From: Variovorax beijingensis
GTDB taxonomy: Bacteria; Pseudomonadota; Gammaproteobacteria; Burkholderiales; Burkholderiaceae_C
Assembly (NCBI RefSeq): GCF_007828835.1
Contig: NZ_VIVL01000001.1
Coordinates: 620,001-684,000 of the forward strand
DNA: 64,000 bases
Direction of reading: 5' to 3'
Shown here one piece after another: positions 19,175 through 27,511 of this stretch; position 1 is the stretch's first letter, and each line of letters opens with the position of its first letter. Both the position numbers and the translations under genes were made by a program. The notes under the pieces were generated by a model. It was not told the origin of the DNA, ran no database searches, and saw only the letters and a program-made list of their open reading frames with translations.

Positions 19175-20023
19175 TCAGTAGGTGTACACGCCGCGCCCGG
19201 TCTTGCGCCCGAGCTGGCCCGCAGCCACCATCTCCTTGAGCAGCGGGCAGGGCCGGTACTTGGAATCGCCGAACTGCTCGAGGTACACCTCCATCACGGC
19301 CAGGCACACATCCAGCCCGATCATGTCGGCCAGCGCCAGCGGGCCGATCGGCTGGTTGCAGCCCAGCTTCATGCCGGCGTCGATGTCTTCGGCCGTGGCG
19401 ATGCCTTCGGACAGCACGAAGAAGGCCTCGTTGATCATCGGCACCAGGATGCGGTTGACCACGAAGCCCGGCGCGTTCTTCACCGTGATCGGCGACTTGC
19501 CGAGCTTCTCGGCCAGCGCCTTGACGGCGTCGTGCGTGGCGTCGCTCGTGAGGTAGCCGCGGATCAGCTCCACCAGCGCCATCATCGGCACGGGGTTGAA
19601 GAAGTGCATGCCGATGAAGCGGTCGGCGCGCGAGGTGGCGGCCGCGAGCTGGGTGATCGAGATCGAGGAGGTGTTGGAGGCGATGATCACCTCGGGCGCC
19701 AGCAGCTCGTCGACCTGCTTGAGGATCTTGAGCTTGAGCGCATGGTTCTCGGTGGCGGCCTCGATCACGAGCTGCGCGCCCTTCAGGTCGTTGTAATCGG
19801 TCGAGCCCTTGATCAGCGCGAGCGCGGCAGTCTTCTGCTCGGCCGTGAGCTTTTCCTTCTTGATCAGCCGGTCGAGGCTGCCCGAGATGGTGGCCAGGCC
19901 CTTGTCGACCGCCGCCTGGGCGACATCGATCATCACCACGTTGACGCCCGACACCGCGCAGGCCTGCGCGATGCCGTTGCCCATTGTTCCGGCGCCGATG
20001 ATGCCGACGGTCTGAATCGTCAT
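19175..20023 (-). CDS. 3-hydroxybutyryl-CoA dehydrogenase
   Basis: A 282-residue NAD-dependent 3-hydroxyacyl-CoA dehydrogenase. The N-terminal Rossmann motif is GIIGAGTMGNGIAQA, the catalytic region is SNTSSISITQLA with FIGMHFFNPVPMM (catalytic His), and the dimer domain has PGFVVNRILVPMINEAF. The length matches the single-domain Hbd/PaaH type. AAGGAG precedes the ATG at 20023. With the crotonase downstream it forms a two-gene acyl-CoA oxidation unit, or it serves polyhydroxybutyrate turnover. Confidence 0.9.
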   Translation of the reverse strand: MTIQTVGIIGAGTMGNGIAQACAVSGVNVVMIDVAQAAVDKGLATISGSLDRLIKKEKLTAEQKTAALALIKGSTDYNDLKGAQLVIEAATENHALKLKILKQVDELLAPEVIIASNTSSISITQLAAATSRADRFIGMHFFNPVPMMALVELIRGYLTSDATHDAVKALAEKLGKSPITVKNAPGFVVNRILVPMINEAFFVLSEGIATAEDIDAGMKLGCNQPIGPLALADMIGLDVCLAVMEVYLEQFGDSKYRPCPLLKEMVAAGQLGRKTGRGVYTY

Positions 20024-20202
20024 GAGAAAACTCCTTGAAGAATGAAAGCGAAAAAAGAGGGAGCGGGTGGACGCGCCACCGCGGCAGGAGATCGATTGTG
20101 AAGCAGCCCCGCCCGGCCGCCGTTGCCGCGCGTGACACCGGTGGCCCGCGGGTGGCTTACAGTGCTGCGATTGCTTTTTCTTCCCTCTTTTCGACTCCGA
20201 CC

Positions 20203-21405
20203 ATGACCACCCTCGGCACCCCTCTTTCCCCCTCGGCCACCCGCGTGATGCTGCTGGGCTCCGGCGAACTCGGCAAGGAGGTGCTGATCGCGCTGCAGCG
20301 CCTGGGCGTGGAGACCATCGCGGTCGACCGCTACGAGAACGCGCCGGGCCAGCAGGTGGCCCACCATGCGCGCACCATCACCATGAGCGACCCCGAGCAG
20401 CTGAAGGCGCTGATCGAGGCCGAGAAGCCGCAGCTCGTGGTGCCCGAGATCGAGGCCATCGCCACGCCGATGCTCCAGCAGCTCGAGGACGCCGGCGTGG
20501 TGCGCGTGATTCCCACCGCCCGTGCCGCCCGCCTCACGATGGACCGCGAAGGCATCCGCCGCCTGGCCGCCGAGACGCTGGGCGTGCCCACCAGCCCCTA
20601 CAAGTTCTGCGACTCGCTGGCCGAGTTGCAGGCGGCCATCGACGCGGGCATCGGCTATCCCTGCATCGTCAAGCCCGTGATGAGCAGCTCCGGCAAGGGC
20701 CAGAGCAAGATCGACGGCCCGGCCGACGTGCAGAAGGCCTGGGACTACGCCATGGCCGGCGGCCGCGTGAGCCACGGCCGCGTGATCGTCGAGGGCTTCA
20801 TCGACTTCGACTACGAGATCACGTTGCTCACGGTGCGCGCCAGGGACGCGGCCGGCGCGGTGCAGACCCGGTTCTGCGAACCCATCGGCCATGTGCAGGT
20901 GAGCGGCGACTACGTCGAAAGCTGGCAGCCGCACCCGATGGCGCCGGCCGCGCTGCAGAAGGCGCAGCAGATTGCCGAGGCCGTCACGTCCGACCTGGGA
21001 GGCCAGGGCCTGTTCGGCGTCGAGTTGTTCGTGAAGGGCGACGAGGTCTGGTTCAACGAAGTGAGCCCGCGTCCGCACGACACCGGCATGGTGACCATGG
21101 CCACGCAATGGCAGAACGAGTTCGAGCTGCATGCGCGCGCCATCCTCGGCCTGCCGGTGGACACCTCGCTCAAGAGCCCCGGTGCCAGCGCCGTGATCTA
21201 TGGCGGCGTGGATGCTGCCGGCATCGCCTTCGACGGCGTGGCCGAGGCGCTGCAGGTGCCCGGCAGCGACATCCGCCTGTTCGGCAAGCCCGAGAGCTTT
21301 GCCAAGCGCCGCATGGGCGTGGCGCTGGTGCATGCGGCCGATACCGGCACGGCCCGCAGGCTGGCCAAGGAAGCCGCAGCGCGCGTGAAGCCGCGCAAGG
21401 CTTAG
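20203..21405 (+). CDS. purT: Formate-dependent phosphoribosylglycinamide formyltransferase
   Basis: A 400-residue ATP-grasp enzyme that formylates GAR using formate and ATP in purine synthesis. Residues include [20 protein letters not shown] (pre-ATP-grasp fold), [16 protein letters not shown] (ATP-binding strand), [20 protein letters not shown] split over two strands, and RPHDTGMVT. The length is typical. The start at 20203 gives the family N-terminus; longer in-frame extensions upstream are low-conservation. It is divergent from the dehydrogenase gene, with a 179-bp gap. Confidence 0.93.
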   Translation: MTTLGTPLSPSATRVMLLGSGELGKEVLIALQRLGVETIAVDRYENAPGQQVAHHARTITMSDPEQLKALIEAEKPQLVVPEIEAIATPMLQQLEDAGVVRVIPTARAARLTMDREGIRRLAAETLGVPTSPYKFCDSLAELQAAIDAGIGYPCIVKPVMSSSGKGQSKIDGPADVQKAWDYAMAGGRVSHGRVIVEGFIDFDYEITLLTVRARDAAGAVQTRFCEPIGHVQVSGDYVESWQPHPMAPAALQKAQQIAEAVTSDLGGQGLFGVELFVKGDEVWFNEVSPRPHDTGMVTMATQWQNEFELHARAILGLPVDTSLKSPGASAVIYGGVDAAGIAFDGVAEALQVPGSDIRLFGKPESFAKRRMGVALVHAADTGTARRLAKEAAARVKPRKA

Positions 21406-21468
21406 CCAGTTTTCGCAAGCCGCGCCAGGGCGGCGCGGGCATGGTCGGACCGATCCACCGGAGACACC

Positions 21469-22410
21469 ATGCTGCACCCCCAGGCGCGCGCCTTGCTTGA
21501 CTTCATCGAGGCGCGCGGCATCCCGCCCACGCACACGCTTTCGCCGGCCGAGGCGCGCGCCTTCTATCGCGAGCGCCGCGCCACCACCCAACCCGAGGCC
21601 CCGCCGGTCGCCGAAGTCCGCGGACTGGAGGCCGACGGGCCGTACGGCACCATCCCGGTGCGGCTCTACCGCCCGCTGGGTTCCCTGGCCCATGCCGCGC
21701 TGCCGGTGCTCGTGTACTTCCACGGCGGCGGCTGGGTCATCGGCGACCTCGACACGCACGACGTGCTGTGCCGCTCGCTTGCCAACGGCGCGGGCTGCGC
21801 GGTCGCCTCGATCGACTACCGCATGGGGCCCGAGCACCGCTTCCCGGCTGCCGTCGACGACGTGCTGGCCGCCACCCGCTGGGTGCGCCGCGAAGCCGCC
21901 TCGCTCAGCCTCGATGCAAGCCGCCTCGCGGTGGGCGGCGACAGCGCAGGCGGCAACCTCGCCGCGGTGGCGGCCATTGCCGCGCGCGATGCCGGCGACC
22001 TGCCGATCGCCTTCCAGCTGCTGGTCTATCCCGCCACCGACATGCGCCGCGGCCATCCCTCGCACCAGGCCAACGGCCAGGGCTACCTGCTGACCCGCGA
22101 CACGATGGCGTACTTCCACGACCACTACATCGACGACCCCCGGCACGACCTCGACTGGCGCGCGTCGCCGCTGCTGTGCGCCGATCTCTCGGGCCTGCCG
22201 CCTGCGTTGGTGCTCACCGCCGGCTACGACCCGCTGCGCGACGAAGGCATGGCCTACGCCGAGGCGCTGACCGCCGCCGGCAACCGCGCCGCATACGTCT
22301 GCTTCGAGCGCCAGATCCATGGCTTCATCACCATGGGCAAGGTGCTCGACGAGGCCGACACGGCCGTCGCGCTGTGCTGCGCCGAGCTTCGCCGCGCGCT
22401 CGCGCCATAG
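21469..22410 (+). CDS. Alpha/beta hydrolase, hormone-sensitive-lipase-like esterase
   Basis: A 313-residue carboxylesterase of the HSL/family IV type. The oxyanion motif is YFHGGGWVIGDLDTHD, the nucleophile is in GGDSAGGNLAAVAA, the acid is in AGYDPLRDEG and the histidine in RQIHGFITMGK. No signal peptide is seen, so it is probably cytoplasmic and acts on short acyl esters. It is 63 bp after purT on the same strand; no functional link is evident. Confidence 0.87.
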   Translation: MLHPQARALLDFIEARGIPPTHTLSPAEARAFYRERRATTQPEAPPVAEVRGLEADGPYGTIPVRLYRPLGSLAHAALPVLVYFHGGGWVIGDLDTHDVLCRSLANGAGCAVASIDYRMGPEHRFPAAVDDVLAATRWVRREAASLSLDASRLAVGGDSAGGNLAAVAAIAARDAGDLPIAFQLLVYPATDMRRGHPSHQANGQGYLLTRDTMAYFHDHYIDDPRHDLDWRASPLLCADLSGLPPALVLTAGYDPLRDEGMAYAEALTAAGNRAAYVCFERQIHGFITMGKVLDEADTAVALCCAELRRALAP

Positions 22411-22536
22411 CGCCAGCAAGCCCTAGGGAAAGTCCCCGCGCAAATGCACGCCGCGCAGCCGGCCCCCGCCGCTACGATCCAGCCAACGCAGCGCCGGTCC
22501 CGGGCCGGCGGCGGCCCGATGCAGGAGACAGACACC

Positions 22537-23367
22537 ATGCAGCGAACGAAGGCGGCGCCGCCGGAAAGCGGCGGCGCGCAGCGCGGGGAGCGCCTGATGT
22601 GGCTCACGCACCAGCGTGTGTTCTACGCCGGACTGCTCGGGGCCGCGGCCGAGCGCACCATGGGCGGGTACGGGGTGTACGTGTCGCCCGCCGGCGCGCC
22701 GCCGAACCGCCTGTGCGTCGGCGGCGGCGCCTGGCAGGCGGGCGAGCTGCTGGTGGTGCCGCCGCAGGTGCCGCACCGCGTGGAAAGCGCGCATCCGCTC
22801 ATCTTCAACCTGCTGATCGAATCGGAGTCGGTCGATCCCGCGCGGATGCCGGCCTTCATGCAGCACTGCGGGCCGGTCGATGCGCCGGCCTTCGTGCGGC
22901 GCATGCGCAACGCCCATGCGCACCTGCTCGCCGCGTCGGGCCGCGGCACGGACTTCGACGGCTTCGATTTCGATGCGCTGTTCTTCGGCGGGCCGCTGGC
23001 GCCGCGCGCGCTCGATGCGCGCATCCGCAAGGTGATCGACGCCATCAACGCCGATCCGGCCGCACCCACCTCGGCGGAAGACTGCGCGGCCTCGGTGCAC
23101 CTGTCGTTCTCGCGCTTCCTGCATCTGTTCAAGCAGGAAACCGGCATGGCGTTTCGCGCCTTCCGCGCCTGGAAGCGCGCGCGCAGCCTGCTGCGCCACG
23201 TGCGCCAGGCCAGCACGCTGACCGACATCGCGCTGGACACCGGCTACCCCGACTCGACGCACTTCAGCCATTCGATCCGCCAGGTCTACGGCCTGAAGCC
23301 CAGCGACATCCTGGCCGGCTCGCGCCGCCTCGCGCTGCACGACGCAGCCGGCGGCTTCAGGCAGTAG
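22537..23367 (+). CDS. AraC-family transcriptional regulator
   Basis: A 276-residue regulator. The N-terminal about 150 residues look like a cupin-type sensing region (GELLVVPPQVPHRVESAH). The C-terminal AraC double helix-turn-helix spans about residues 165-265 (VHLSFSRFLHLFKQETGMAF, LTDIALDTGYPDSTHFSHSI). CAGGAGACAGACACC before ATG at 22537 decides this start over the in-frame ATG at 22519. Its stop is 17 bp before livH on the same strand, so it may be co-transcribed with, and regulate, the Liv cluster. Confidence 0.85.
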   Translation: MQRTKAAPPESGGAQRGERLMWLTHQRVFYAGLLGAAAERTMGGYGVYVSPAGAPPNRLCVGGGAWQAGELLVVPPQVPHRVESAHPLIFNLLIESESVDPARMPAFMQHCGPVDAPAFVRRMRNAHAHLLAASGRGTDFDGFDFDALFFGGPLAPRALDARIRKVIDAINADPAAPTSAEDCAASVHLSFSRFLHLFKQETGMAFRAFRAWKRARSLLRHVRQASTLTDIALDTGYPDSTHFSHSIRQVYGLKPSDILAGSRRLALHDAAGGFRQ

Positions 23368-23384
23368 CCGCAAGAAGAGGCCCC

Positions 23385-24260
23385 ATGCAGATCCTCCAAC
23401 TCCTGCTGTCGGGCATTGCACAAGGTTGCATCTATGGGCTGATCGCGCTGGGCTTCGTGCTGATCTACAAGGCCACCGAAACCGTGAGCTTCGCGCAGGG
23501 CGACCTGATGATGCTCGGCGCCTTCGGCGCGTTTGCCGGCATGTCGCTGTTCGGGATGCCGTTCTGGCTCGCGGCCCTGCTCGCGGTGGTGGCGATGACG
23601 GCCTTCGGCGTGCTGCTCGAACTGGTGGTGATCCGCCCGATCCTCGGGCAGCCGCAATTCTCGATCGTGATGCTCACCATCGGCATCGCCTACGTGGCGC
23701 GCGGGCTCATCACCATGGTGCCGGGCATCGGCACCGACACCCACACGCTGCCCGTGCCCTACAAGGACCAGATCTGGAAGCTGGGCGGGCTGGTGGTCAA
23801 CCTCGAGCAGCTCGCGATCATCATCGCCACGGCCATCCTCTGCGGCCTGCTGTTCGCGATGTTCCGCTACAGCAAGCTCGGCATCGCGATGCAGGCCTCG
23901 TCGCAGAATCAGCTCGCGGCGTACTACATGGGCATTCCGGTGAAGCGCTTGAACGGATTGGTGTGGGGGCTCGCGGCGGCGGTCGCGGCCATTGCCGGCA
24001 TGCTGCTCGCGCCCATCACCTTCGTGCACGCGAACATGGGCTTCATCGGACTCAAGGCCTTTCCGGCCGCGGTGGTGGGCGGCTTCGGCAGCCTGCCGGG
24101 CGCCATCGTCGGCGGGCTGGTGATCGGCATCGTCGAATCGTTCGCGGGCTTCTACCTGCCCGACGGCTTCAAGGACACGGCGCCGTACATCGTGGTGCTG
24201 CTGATGCTCATGATCAAGCCGAACGGTCTCTTTGGCGAGAAGCTGCGCAAGAAGGTGTAG
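23385..24260 (+). CDS. livH: Branched-chain amino acid-type ABC permease (LivH)
   Basis: A 291-residue membrane permease of the HAAT importer family. Segments include LLLSGIAQGCIYGLIALGFV, YKATETVSFAQGDLMMLGAF and the cytoplasmic coupling loop region KAFPAAVVGGFGSLPGAIVG. It pairs with LivM to form the channel. First structural gene of the liv cluster; a hairpin repeat separates it from livM. Substrate may not be an amino acid, given the acyl-CoA ligase encoded in the cluster. Confidence 0.9.
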   Translation: MQILQLLLSGIAQGCIYGLIALGFVLIYKATETVSFAQGDLMMLGAFGAFAGMSLFGMPFWLAALLAVVAMTAFGVLLELVVIRPILGQPQFSIVMLTIGIAYVARGLITMVPGIGTDTHTLPVPYKDQIWKLGGLVVNLEQLAIIIATAILCGLLFAMFRYSKLGIAMQASSQNQLAAYYMGIPVKRLNGLVWGLAAAVAAIAGMLLAPITFVHANMGFIGLKAFPAAVVGGFGSLPGAIVGGLVIGIVESFAGFYLPDGFKDTAPYIVVLLMLMIKPNGLFGEKLRKKV

Positions 24261-24268
24261 AAGCATGT

Positions 24269-24350
24269 GCCCCCACGCTCGTCACTTCGTGTACTCGCTG
24301 CCCCCCGAGGGGGCGCAGGTCCGCCTTGGGGCGGCCCGGCGACGGACCTG
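24269..24350 (+). repeat. Intercistronic hairpin repeat, family R1, copy 1
   Basis: This 82-bp stretch begins GCCCCCACGCTC and matches 60160-60240 closely. It holds a GCCCCC-CGA-GGGGGC hairpin, then CCGCC-TTGG-GGCGG inside an outer arm CAGGTCCG/CGGACCTG. The outer arm differs between copies by compensated changes. It fills the livH-livM gap and ends only 4 bases before the livM start. Confidence 0.75.
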
Positions 24351-24354
24351 ATTC

Positions 24355-25431
24355 ATGCGCTTCATCTTCAAGACCAGCTACGACCAGGACATCCGCCTCG
24401 CCAAGCACGGCGGCCATGTGTTCTGGTACGGCCTGCTCGCCGCGTTCCTCGTCGCCGCGCCCTGGGCGATCGACGAGTACTGGCTCGCGCAGCTGACCTT
24501 CGTGCTGATCTACGGCATCGTCGGGCTGGGCCTGATGCTGCTGGCGGGCTTCACGGGGCAGTTCTCGATCGGGCATGCGGCCTTCCTTGGCGCGGGAGCC
24601 TACACGCAAGGGGTGCTGACCAACCTGGGCGTGCCGTTTCCGATTGCGCTGCTCGCGGCCGCGGCGCTGTCGGCGGCAGTGGGCGTGGTGGTCGCGCTGC
24701 CGGCCCTGCGCGTGAAGGGCATCTACCTGGGCATCGCCACGCTGTCGTTCGGCTTCATCGTCGAGGAAGTGTTCGCGCGCTGGGAGAGCGTGACGGGCGG
24801 CAACGCGGGGCTGCATGTGAAGCCGCCGCAGTTGTTCGGCTGGTCGCTCGGGTCGGGCAATGGCTTCTACTTCCTGTGCCTGGTGGTGGCGGTGCTCAGC
24901 ACGCTCGGCATCCTGAACCTGCTGCGTTCGCCGACCGGCCGCGCCTTCGTGGCGATCCGCGATTCGGAAATCTCGGCGCAGAGCATGGGCATTCACCTGG
25001 CGCGCTACAAGACGATGTCGTTCGCGATCTCGGCCGCGCTCGCGGGCCTGGGCGGCGCGCTGTATGCGCACAAGCTGAGCTTCATCTCGCCCGACCAGTT
25101 CAACATCCTGCAGTCGATCGACCTGCTGCTGATGGTGGTGATCGGCGGCCTGGGCTCGGTGCATGGCGCGTTCCTGGGCGCGATTTTCCTGATCGCGATG
25201 CCGCAGCTGATCTCGATGGGCAAGGACTGGCTGCCGGCCGTGATCGGGCAGGCGCCGGGTCTGCAGGGGCTGGTGTACGGGCTGGTGCTGATCGCCTTCG
25301 TGCTGTTCGAGCCGCTGGGGCTGTATGGCCGCTGGCTCAAGATCCGCACCTGGCTGCAGCTCTTTCCGTTCTACCGCAAGGGGTTGTTCAAGCGGCAGAA
25401 ATCCTTCACAAAGTCGGACCGCCTTAGATGA
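24355..25431 (+). CDS. livM: Branched-chain amino acid-type ABC permease (LivM)
   Basis: A 358-residue membrane permease, partner of LivH. Characteristic segments are [40 protein letters not shown] and [20 protein letters not shown]. The C-terminal tail is basic. The start follows directly on a hairpin repeat, with no evident Shine-Dalgarno sequence between repeat and ATG. Its stop overlaps the livG start by 4 bp (ATGA). Confidence 0.9.
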   Translation: MRFIFKTSYDQDIRLAKHGGHVFWYGLLAAFLVAAPWAIDEYWLAQLTFVLIYGIVGLGLMLLAGFTGQFSIGHAAFLGAGAYTQGVLTNLGVPFPIALLAAAALSAAVGVVVALPALRVKGIYLGIATLSFGFIVEEVFARWESVTGGNAGLHVKPPQLFGWSLGSGNGFYFLCLVVAVLSTLGILNLLRSPTGRAFVAIRDSEISAQSMGIHLARYKTMSFAISAALAGLGGALYAHKLSFISPDQFNILQSIDLLLMVVIGGLGSVHGAFLGAIFLIAMPQLISMGKDWLPAVIGQAPGLQGLVYGLVLIAFVLFEPLGLYGRWLKIRTWLQLFPFYRKGLFKRQKSFTKSDRLR

Positions 25432-26252
25432 CGAGCAGCGGCGACATCCTTCTTTCGGCCAGGGACCTGAGCGTGCGCTTCGGCGGCGTGCTCGCGGTCA
25501 ACAAGGTGAGCTTCGACGTGCGGCGCGGCGAGGTGTTCACGCTGATCGGACCGAACGGCGCGGGCAAGACGACGGTGTTCAACCTGATCAGTCGGATCTA
25601 CACGCCGACCATGGGCGAGATCACGTGGCATGGCGGGGCGGCCGGGCCGCTGGCGCTGACACATCAGGCGCCGCACGCGATTGCGGCACTCGGCATTGCA
25701 CGCACCTTCCAGAACATCGAACTCTTCGAGCATGCGACGGTGCTGCACAACCTGCTGATCGGCCGCCACACGCATCGGCAGACGGGGTTCTGGAGCGAGG
25801 TGTTCTTCACGCCGGCCACGCGGCGCGCGGAAATTGCGGCACGCGAGAAGGTGGAGCAGGTGATCGATCTGCTGGATTTGCAGCATCACCGCGATTCGAT
25901 GGTGGCCGGCTTGCCGTACGGCGTGCGCAAGGTGGTGGAGCTCGCGCGTGCGCTGTGCACCGAGCCCAAGCTGCTGCTGCTCGATGAGCCATCGTCCGGG
26001 CTCAACGTCGAAGAGACGGCGGACATGGCGTTCTGGATCCAGGACATCCAGCATGAGCTGGGGGTGTCGGTGCTGATGGTCGAGCACGACATGTCCTTGG
26101 TGTCGAAGGTGTCGGACCGCGTGCTCGCGATGAACATGGGCGAGGTGCTGGCTACCGGCACGCCGCGCGAGGTGCAGGCGGATGCGCGTGTCATCGAGGC
26201 TTATCTCGGGACTGTGGATGACGTGAGCAGCTTGAGGAGGGTTGGGGCGTGA
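25428..26252 (+). CDS. livG: Branched-chain amino acid-type ABC ATPase (LivG)
   Basis: A 274-residue ATP-binding subunit. Walker A is GPNGAGKTT, the family insert [20 protein letters not shown] follows, Walker B is [12 protein letters not shown], and [12 protein letters not shown] holds the H-loop. The signature loop is [16 protein letters not shown] rather than LSGGQ, as is usual for this subfamily. It is coupled to livM by overlap and followed by a 481-bp non-coding gap before livF. Confidence 0.92.
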   Translation: MTSSGDILLSARDLSVRFGGVLAVNKVSFDVRRGEVFTLIGPNGAGKTTVFNLISRIYTPTMGEITWHGGAAGPLALTHQAPHAIAALGIARTFQNIELFEHATVLHNLLIGRHTHRQTGFWSEVFFTPATRRAEIAAREKVEQVIDLLDLQHHRDSMVAGLPYGVRKVVELARALCTEPKLLLLDEPSSGLNVEETADMAFWIQDIQHELGVSVLMVEHDMSLVSKVSDRVLAMNMGEVLATGTPREVQADARVIEAYLGTVDDVSSLRRVGA

Positions 26253-26280
26253 ATGTTCTGTTCGCCGCTTCGTTGGCGGC

Positions 26281-26465
26281 GCCCGGTATGCGGTGCGGCG
26301 CGGTCGCCCCCACTATGCCGGCCCTTCGGGCTCCCTTCCGGTGCTCGCTTTCCGCGGGGTCTCGCCCAAACTCGCTTCGCTCAAACAAGGGCGAGCCCTT
26401 ATCCGCGGAAAGCTGCGCTCCTCAGCGGCACAGAGGGGGCGCCCACCCCGCACCGCACACCGGGC
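26281..26465 (+). repeat. Structured 185-bp element E1 (nested inverted repeats)
   Basis: Terminal arms 26281-26298 and 26448-26465 pair over 18 positions with one mismatch, then 26305-26311 pairs with 26435-26441. The core has an 11-bp perfect stem GCTTTCCGCGG (26347-26357) with CCGCGGAAAGC (26403-26413) and an inner stem CTCGCCC (26361-26367) with GGGCGAG (26389-26395) around an AACTCGCTTCGCTCAAAC loop. Element E2, read on the minus strand, has the same loop and junctions but different, still perfectly paired stems. It starts 28 bp after livG. Confidence 0.8.
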
Positions 26466-26500
26466 TCGGTCGGAGGTGGAACCACCCTGAGCGTGTCCAC

Positions 26501-26684
26501 GGCGTTGGGGCCCCTGCCCCGGGCGGGCCGTTGAGGCGCCGCCGAGCAGCGGAGCGACAAGCGGATCAGGGCTCGCAGCTGTTTGAGCGAAGCGAGTTCT
26601 GCGAGACCCCGCTTGTCGCGAGCAGCGCAGGGAAGCCCGAAGGGCCGGTGACGTCGGCCGGCCCGGGGCAGGGGCCCCAACGCC
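26501..26684 (-). repeat. Structured 184-bp element E2, inverted relative of E1
   Basis: Perfect 24-bp terminal inverted repeats (26501-26524 and 26661-26684) enclose a core whose stems are GCGACAAGCGG (26554-26564) with CCGCTTGTCGC (26609-26619) and CTCGCAG (26572-26578) with CTGCGAG (26599-26605). The loop carries GAGCGAAGCGAG, the complement of the E1 loop. Relative to E1, five outer-stem and two inner-stem base pairs are replaced with pairing kept. It ends 49 bp before livF. Confidence 0.8.
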
Positions 26685-26733
26685 GCTCCCCGTTCTTGTC
26701 AAACGATCGAGCAAATCCTCAAGGGACAACGAA

Positions 26734-27507
26734 GTGACCGACGTCGTCCTCCAACTACTCAACGTCGAAAGCGCCTACGGCCCCATCAAGGCCATCCGCG
26801 GCGTGAGCCTGAAAGTCAGGCAAGGCGAGATCGTGACCGTGCTGGGCTCCAACGGCGCAGGCAAGACGACGATCCTCAAAACGATCTCGGGAATCATCGA
26901 CCCGAGAAAGGGCAGCATCGAGTTCCAGGGCAGGGACATCACTGCCAAGGACCCGGCCTACATCGTGCAGCAGGGCCTGAGCCATGTGCCCGAAGGCCGC
27001 GAGGTGTTCCCGCTGCTGTCCGTGAAGGACAACCTGCTGATGGGCGCCTACACCCGCAAGGACCGCGACGGCGTGGCGCGCGACATGGAGAGCGTCTACA
27101 CCTACTTCCCCATCCTGCGCGAAAGAGCCGCGCAGGATGCCGGCCTGCTCTCGGGCGGCCAGCAGCAGATGCTCGCCATTTCGCGCGCCATCATGGCCGC
27201 GCCGCATCTGATCCTGCTCGACGAGCCCAGCCTCGGTCTCAGCCCCAAGCTGACGAAGGAGATCTTTGAGATCGTCGTGCGCATCAACCGCGAGCGCGGC
27301 ACCACCATCCTGCTCGTGGAGCAGAACGCCAACATGGCGCTCAACGCTTCCGACCACGGCTACGTGCTCGAGAACGGCCGCATCGTCATGGAAGATACCT
27401 GCGAACGCCTGCGCGAAAAGGAGGACATCAAGGAGTTCTACCTCGGCGTCAAGGACGACGGCGTGCGCGGCGAGCGGCGCTGGAAAAAGAAGAAGACCTG
27501 GAGATGA
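26734..27507 (+). CDS. livF: Branched-chain amino acid-type ABC ATPase (LivF)
   Basis: A 257-residue ATP-binding subunit. Walker A is GSNGAGKTT, GLSHVPEGREVFPLLSVKDN is the LivF-typical region, the signature is LSGGQQQMLAI, Walker B is LILLDEPSLGLSP, and TILLVEQNANMAL follows. The C-terminus has an extra basic tail (RGERRWKKKKTWR). GTG is the start, with AAGGGA upstream. It is separated from livG by the E1/E2 elements rather than overlapping it. Confidence 0.92.
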   Translation: MTDVVLQLLNVESAYGPIKAIRGVSLKVRQGEIVTVLGSNGAGKTTILKTISGIIDPRKGSIEFQGRDITAKDPAYIVQQGLSHVPEGREVFPLLSVKDNLLMGAYTRKDRDGVARDMESVYTYFPILRERAAQDAGLLSGGQQQMLAISRAIMAAPHLILLDEPSLGLSPKLTKEIFEIVVRINRERGTTILLVEQNANMALNASDHGYVLENGRIVMEDTCERLREKEDIKEFYLGVKDDGVRGERRWKKKKTWR

Positions 27508-27511
27508 AGGC

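Noticed and set aside
24261-24354. Transposon end or insertion-sequence remnant at the livH-livM gap
   Set aside because: No transposase fragment or target duplication is seen; a second full-length copy at 60160 points to a dispersed structured repeat instead.
26253-26733. Short protein-coding gene in the livG-livF gap
   Set aside because: Open frames exist in several phases but differ between the two homologous elements; conservation follows pairing, not codons.
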